Assembly (NCBI RefSeq): GCF_004101865.1
Contig: NZ_CP026118.1
Span: 2,621,001-2,685,000 of the forward strand
DNA: 64,000 bases
Reading direction: 5' to 3'
Source: Halobacillus litoralis
GTDB taxonomy: Bacteria > Bacillota > Bacilli > Bacillales > Halobacillaceae
In this document: positions 61,442-64,000 of the stretch, in pieces
How positions within the stretch are numbered: position 1 is the stretch's first letter
Layout: each line of letters opens with the position of its first letter
Notes under the pieces: model-generated
The model's database searches: none
What the model saw: the letters and a program-made list of their open reading frames with translations, nothing else
What the model was told of the DNA's origin: nothing
Translations under genes and position numbers: made by a program

Positions 61442-62542
61442 ATGGAACATAGATTAAATCAATTCGCTGATTATTTAAAGGAAAATAGTGTGGATGCAGC
61501 ATTTATCAATTCTACGGAAAACTTTTTCTATTTGACAGGATTTCATACAGATCCTCACGAAAGACTGTTAGGGCTGCTTGTTTTCCCGGAGGACGATCCG
61601 ATTGCTGTTTTACCGGGCATGGAAAAAGGGCAGATCCGGGATACAGGTTGGAAGTATGATGTGCTTGGGTATGCTGACCATGAGAACCCGTGGGATATGA
61701 TGAAAGAGCTGATGAACCAAAAGGGTTTGACAGATATCCATACGGTTGGAATTGAAAAACAAGTCCTTTCATATGGGAGAAGTGAATCGTTCTTCGGCCT
61801 CTTCGAAAACATTGAAATTAAAGATGTCGAAGGTCAGTTAAATGAAATGCGCGTTGTAAAAGATTCTGAAGAAATCAGCATCATGAGAGAAGCGGCTGAA
61901 CTTGCCGATTTTGGTGTGAAAGTAGGAACAGAAGCCTTGCAGGAAGGCGTCACTGAAATGGAGGTTCTAGCTGCTATAGAATATGAACTTAAGAAGAAAG
62001 GCGTTGCTGAAATGTCTTTCTCAACAATGGTCCTCTTTGGAGAAAAATCTGGCCAACCGCACGGAAATCCGGGAGATCGCCAATTGAAAGCCGGGGATTT
62101 CGTATTGTTCGATTTAGGTGTGGTGTGGAAAGGTTATACTTCAGATATCACACGAACCTTCGCCTATCGCTCTATCAGTGATGAACAACAAGAGATTTAT
62201 GAAAAAGTGCGTGAAGCCCTGGAAGCTTCATTAGCTATCAGTAAACCGGGAACACGTATTGGTGATCTAGACCAAACAGCCCGTGATGTCATTACTGAAG
62301 CCGGTTATGGAGATAAATTTCCACACAGAATCGGCCACGGTCTAGGGATCAATGTCCATGAATTCCCATCTATGAGTCATTTGAATGACGGCATATTGAA
62401 AGAAGGAATGACCTACACAATTGAGCCGGGTATTTATGACCCTGCCGTGGGTGGGGTGCGCCTTGAAGATGATGTGCTCATTACAGAGAATGGGTATGAA
62501 ACATTAACGAAAACACCAAAAGAGCTTCGAATAATTGAGTAA
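61442..62542 (+). CDS. Xaa-Pro peptidase, M24B family
   Basis: A 366-residue cytoplasmic metallopeptidase (creatinase-prolidase fold). The N-terminal creatinase domain covers about 1-125. The catalytic domain has both metal-ligand Asp residues in LFDLGVVWKGYTSDITRTF, His in HRIGHGLGI and the two Glu in TIEPGIY and GVRLEDDVLI. It cleaves X-Pro bonds of small peptides. It resembles B. subtilis YkvY/YqhT. The ATG at 61442 follows AAAGGAG. The stop codon abuts repeat copy B. Confidence 0.92.
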   Translation: MEHRLNQFADYLKENSVDAAFINSTENFFYLTGFHTDPHERLLGLLVFPEDDPIAVLPGMEKGQIRDTGWKYDVLGYADHENPWDMMKELMNQKGLTDIHTVGIEKQVLSYGRSESFFGLFENIEIKDVEGQLNEMRVVKDSEEISIMREAAELADFGVKVGTEALQEGVTEMEVLAAIEYELKKKGVAEMSFSTMVLFGEKSGQPHGNPGDRQLKAGDFVLFDLGVVWKGYTSDITRTFAYRSISDEQQEIYEKVREALEASLAISKPGTRIGDLDQTARDVITEAGYGDKFPHRIGHGLGINVHEFPSMSHLNDGILKEGMTYTIEPGIYDPAVGGVRLEDDVLITENGYETLTKTPKELRIIE

Positions 62543-62982
62543 AAGAAGAGGTCGCCACTGAAAAAAACTTTTCCATGCTAGAAGAGCTGTAAAAGTTTGT
62601 TGTTGCTTCTCACGAATCGCTTGTCGGTGGATGCTTGCCGTGGGCACGGCCTCAGCTAACTTGGTCAAGAAGAACACTTGACCAAGTGAATCTTCGGCTC
62701 GCGCTGTTCCCGCAGGCGTCACCACCGAACGCTCATAGTGGAATCAACTTTTTATTTTTCTTCATAAGAAGTGATTGCGCAACCGCTCAAAATCGTACGA
62801 AAGATGAATTGCATAGTAAATGAAGGTATGAAAGAGAAATACCCATAGAAGCTCATGGAGGAGTAAAAGCCTCAGTGTTTCATCGAAATAATAAAAGAAG
62901 CCGAGTTGAACGAAAAAATCGTCCAACTCGGCTTCTTTATTTGATTCATTACCTAAAAAGTTACAGTTCTTCAGTTGCCTCC
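62541..62982. repeat. Terminal-inverted-repeat element, copy B (MITE-like)
   Basis: About 440 bp beginning at the stop codon of the Xaa-Pro peptidase. Left end GAGGTCGCCACTGAAAAA and right end TTCTTCAGTTGCCTCC (62967-62982) mirror each other as in copy A. The core 62583-62748 matches copy A. An 11-bp perfect hairpin (62659-62688) lies within. It also contains the 90-bp hairpin module (62848-62938). Region 62983-63203 after it holds a small AGCTGG/CCAGCT hairpin and no gene. Confidence 0.75.
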
Positions 62983-63203
62983 ACTGGGCGGCTTATGGAT
63001 TTGGATAGCGGAGCTGGAATCTCATAGGGCAACATATTTGGTTCTGTCCCCTCCCTAAGATTCCCGTGCTCTCTATGAGGGTTTAAAAGCTGGCCTGCCA
63101 GCTTCTAAGCCTCTGGTCTTAGGTGAAAATATATCTCAGGCTCATTACGACAAAATCTTGTTATCGATATGATAGATATAAGAAAACAGCGAGGAGGGAA
63201 AAG

Positions 63204-63548
63204 ATGAAAAAGTTTTTGCTATTCATTGCAGGGCTGGTAGCTCTTGGTATATTGCTCGCGAACCTTGGACCAATGGTTTTACTAGGCGTGAGTGTGTGGT
63301 TGCTCTATGTTGTGTTCAAACAATTTATGAAGACAGATTCTACAGCCGGTAAGATCGCTTGGATGATCGCCGGGTTGATCATTCTGAGTGTGGCTGTGTC
63401 TAATGTTTTTGCAGTAATTGGATTGGTGGCTGCTTATGGACTTTATCTGATTTATAAAAATTGGACAAGCCAAAAAGAAGCAGCGGTTCCCAAATCAGAT
63501 GATCCGTTCACGAATTTTGAAAAACAGTGGGCAGAAATGAACAAATAA
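63204..63548 (+). CDS. liaI: LiaI-like small membrane protein
   Basis: A 114-residue membrane protein with about four short hydrophobic segments and a charged tail ending DDPFTNFEKQWAEMNK. It lies 22 bp before a PspA/LiaH gene, the arrangement of the B. subtilis liaIH operon, where LiaI anchors LiaH at the membrane under cell-wall-antibiotic stress. GAGGAGGG precedes the ATG. A TATGAT (63168-63173) upstream may be the -10. Sequence alone would give only moderate certainty; context raises it. Confidence 0.8.
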   Translation: MKKFLLFIAGLVALGILLANLGPMVLLGVSVWLLYVVFKQFMKTDSTAGKIAWMIAGLIILSVAVSNVFAVIGLVAAYGLYLIYKNWTSQKEAAVPKSDDPFTNFEKQWAEMNK

Positions 63549-63570
63549 TTTTCTGAAGGAGAGATTTTGA

Positions 63571-64000
63571 ATGACTAATTTATTTACACGTTTGAAAGAT
63601 TCGATTTCTGCAGATTTGCATGATGCATTGGATCAAAAGGAGCAGAAAAATCCTGTAGCGATGTTGAATCAGTATCTTAGAGAAAGCGAAAGGGAAACGG
63701 AAAAAGTGAGAAAGCTGGTAGAACGTCAATATCGTCTGAAGGATGAATTTACACGGGAATACCAAAAAGCTCAGGATATGGCAGACAAGCGTACACGCCA
63801 GGCAGAGGTCGCTGAAAAAGCTGGGGAAACGACTATGCATGAATTCGCAATTAAAGAGCAGCAAGAATATGAAGCCCGCGCTGAACGTTTGAAGGAATCA
63901 AGGGTTGAAAGTATTGAACAGCTCGAGGCGCTAGAAAGAAAATACGAAGAAATGAAGCATAAATTGAAGGACATGCACTTGAAGCGTATGGAATTGATGG
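63571..64000 (+). CDS. liaH: PspA/IM30 family protein, LiaH-like (3' end outside window)
   Basis: The first 143 codons are visible, open to the window end. The start MTNLFTRLKDSISADLHDAL and MLNQYLRESERETEKVRKLV, then an uninterrupted charged coiled coil, match the ESCRT-III-like PspA/IM30/LiaH family, which forms rings on stressed membranes. AAGGAGAG precedes the ATG. It is the second gene of the liaI-liaH operon, probably under LiaRS control (inference). Confidence 0.9.
   Translation, partial: MTNLFTRLKDSISADLHDALDQKEQKNPVAMLNQYLRESERETEKVRKLVERQYRLKDEFTREYQKAQDMADKRTRQAEVAEKAGETTMHEFAIKEQQEYEARAERLKESRVESIEQLEALERKYEEMKHKLKDMHLKRMELM

Overview
The window looks like chromosomal DNA of a moderately halophilic Firmicute of the family Bacillaceae, close to Halobacillus or Pontibacillus. 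The evidence is Bacillus-type Shine-Dalgarno sites and promoters, many gene neighbourhoods shared with B. subtilis (carB-argF, treP-treA-treR, pabA-pabB, ypmR-ypmS, liaI-liaH, DUF779 with aldehyde dehydrogenase), Bacillus-type operators (cre, TreR, MhqR, BirA) and the short interspersed inverted-repeat elements common in halophilic Bacillaceae. It is mostly core genome with a few accessory islands. I saw no tRNA, rRNA or CRISPR array. Function assignments rest on recognised motifs and family resemblance, not on database searches.

Layout. 1-2042: end of the arginine carB-argF operon. 2.2-10.1 kb: GyrI-like protein, NhaC-type antiporter, SRPBCC protein, YfmL-like RNA helicase, secreted CAP protein, PAS-GGDEF diguanylate cyclase, amidase. 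10.1-12.9 kb: the most unusual locus. A helix-turn-helix domain is fused to an F1-ATPase beta-like domain whose P-loop has lost its catalytic residues. Its gene is preceded by a 22-bp-periodic repeat and followed by an MFS transporter with its own tandem leader repeat. 13-20 kb: lipoprotein hydrolase, Bax-inhibitor-like protein, two-component system, folate genes pabA and a pabB-pabC fusion. 20-27 kb: oxidoreductase, GNAT, catabolite-controlled aldehyde dehydrogenase, 5'-3' exonuclease, CapA lipoprotein. 27.2-31.1 kb: an orphan RNPP-type (NprR/PlcR-like) regulator beside a 58-bp perfect palindrome, then an NAD(P)-binding protein, a Cas4/AddB-like Fe-S nuclease and an alkyltransferase-like DNA repair protein. 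32.2-33.8 kb: an IS3-family element inserted in the loop of an older inverted repeat.

33.8-43.2 kb: S51-like peptidase, TrhO, two MFS efflux pumps, nicotinamidase and the trehalose PTS operon with a well-resolved promoter, cre and operators. 43.3-49.4 kb: persulfide dioxygenase-rhodanese, a second RNPP regulator translationally coupled to a 40-residue secreted-peptide gene (a probable quorum-sensing cassette), and an Aquifex-type aconitase. 49.4-58.1 kb: MhqO-type dioxygenase under an MhqR-like operator, TRIC channel, cysK, ypmS-ypmR, a nuclease-XPD helicase fusion and a solitary N6-adenine methyltransferase. 58.2-63 kb: two copies of a terminal-inverted-repeat element flank bioY, a sugar dehydrogenase lipoprotein, a haem-copper-oxidase-like small protein and an Xaa-Pro peptidase. 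The window ends in liaI and the start of liaH, the cell-envelope stress operon.

The two items most likely to be undescribed are the HTH-F1-beta fusion with its periodic operator (10.4-11.5 kb) and the RNPP regulator-peptide pair (45.7-47.1 kb).
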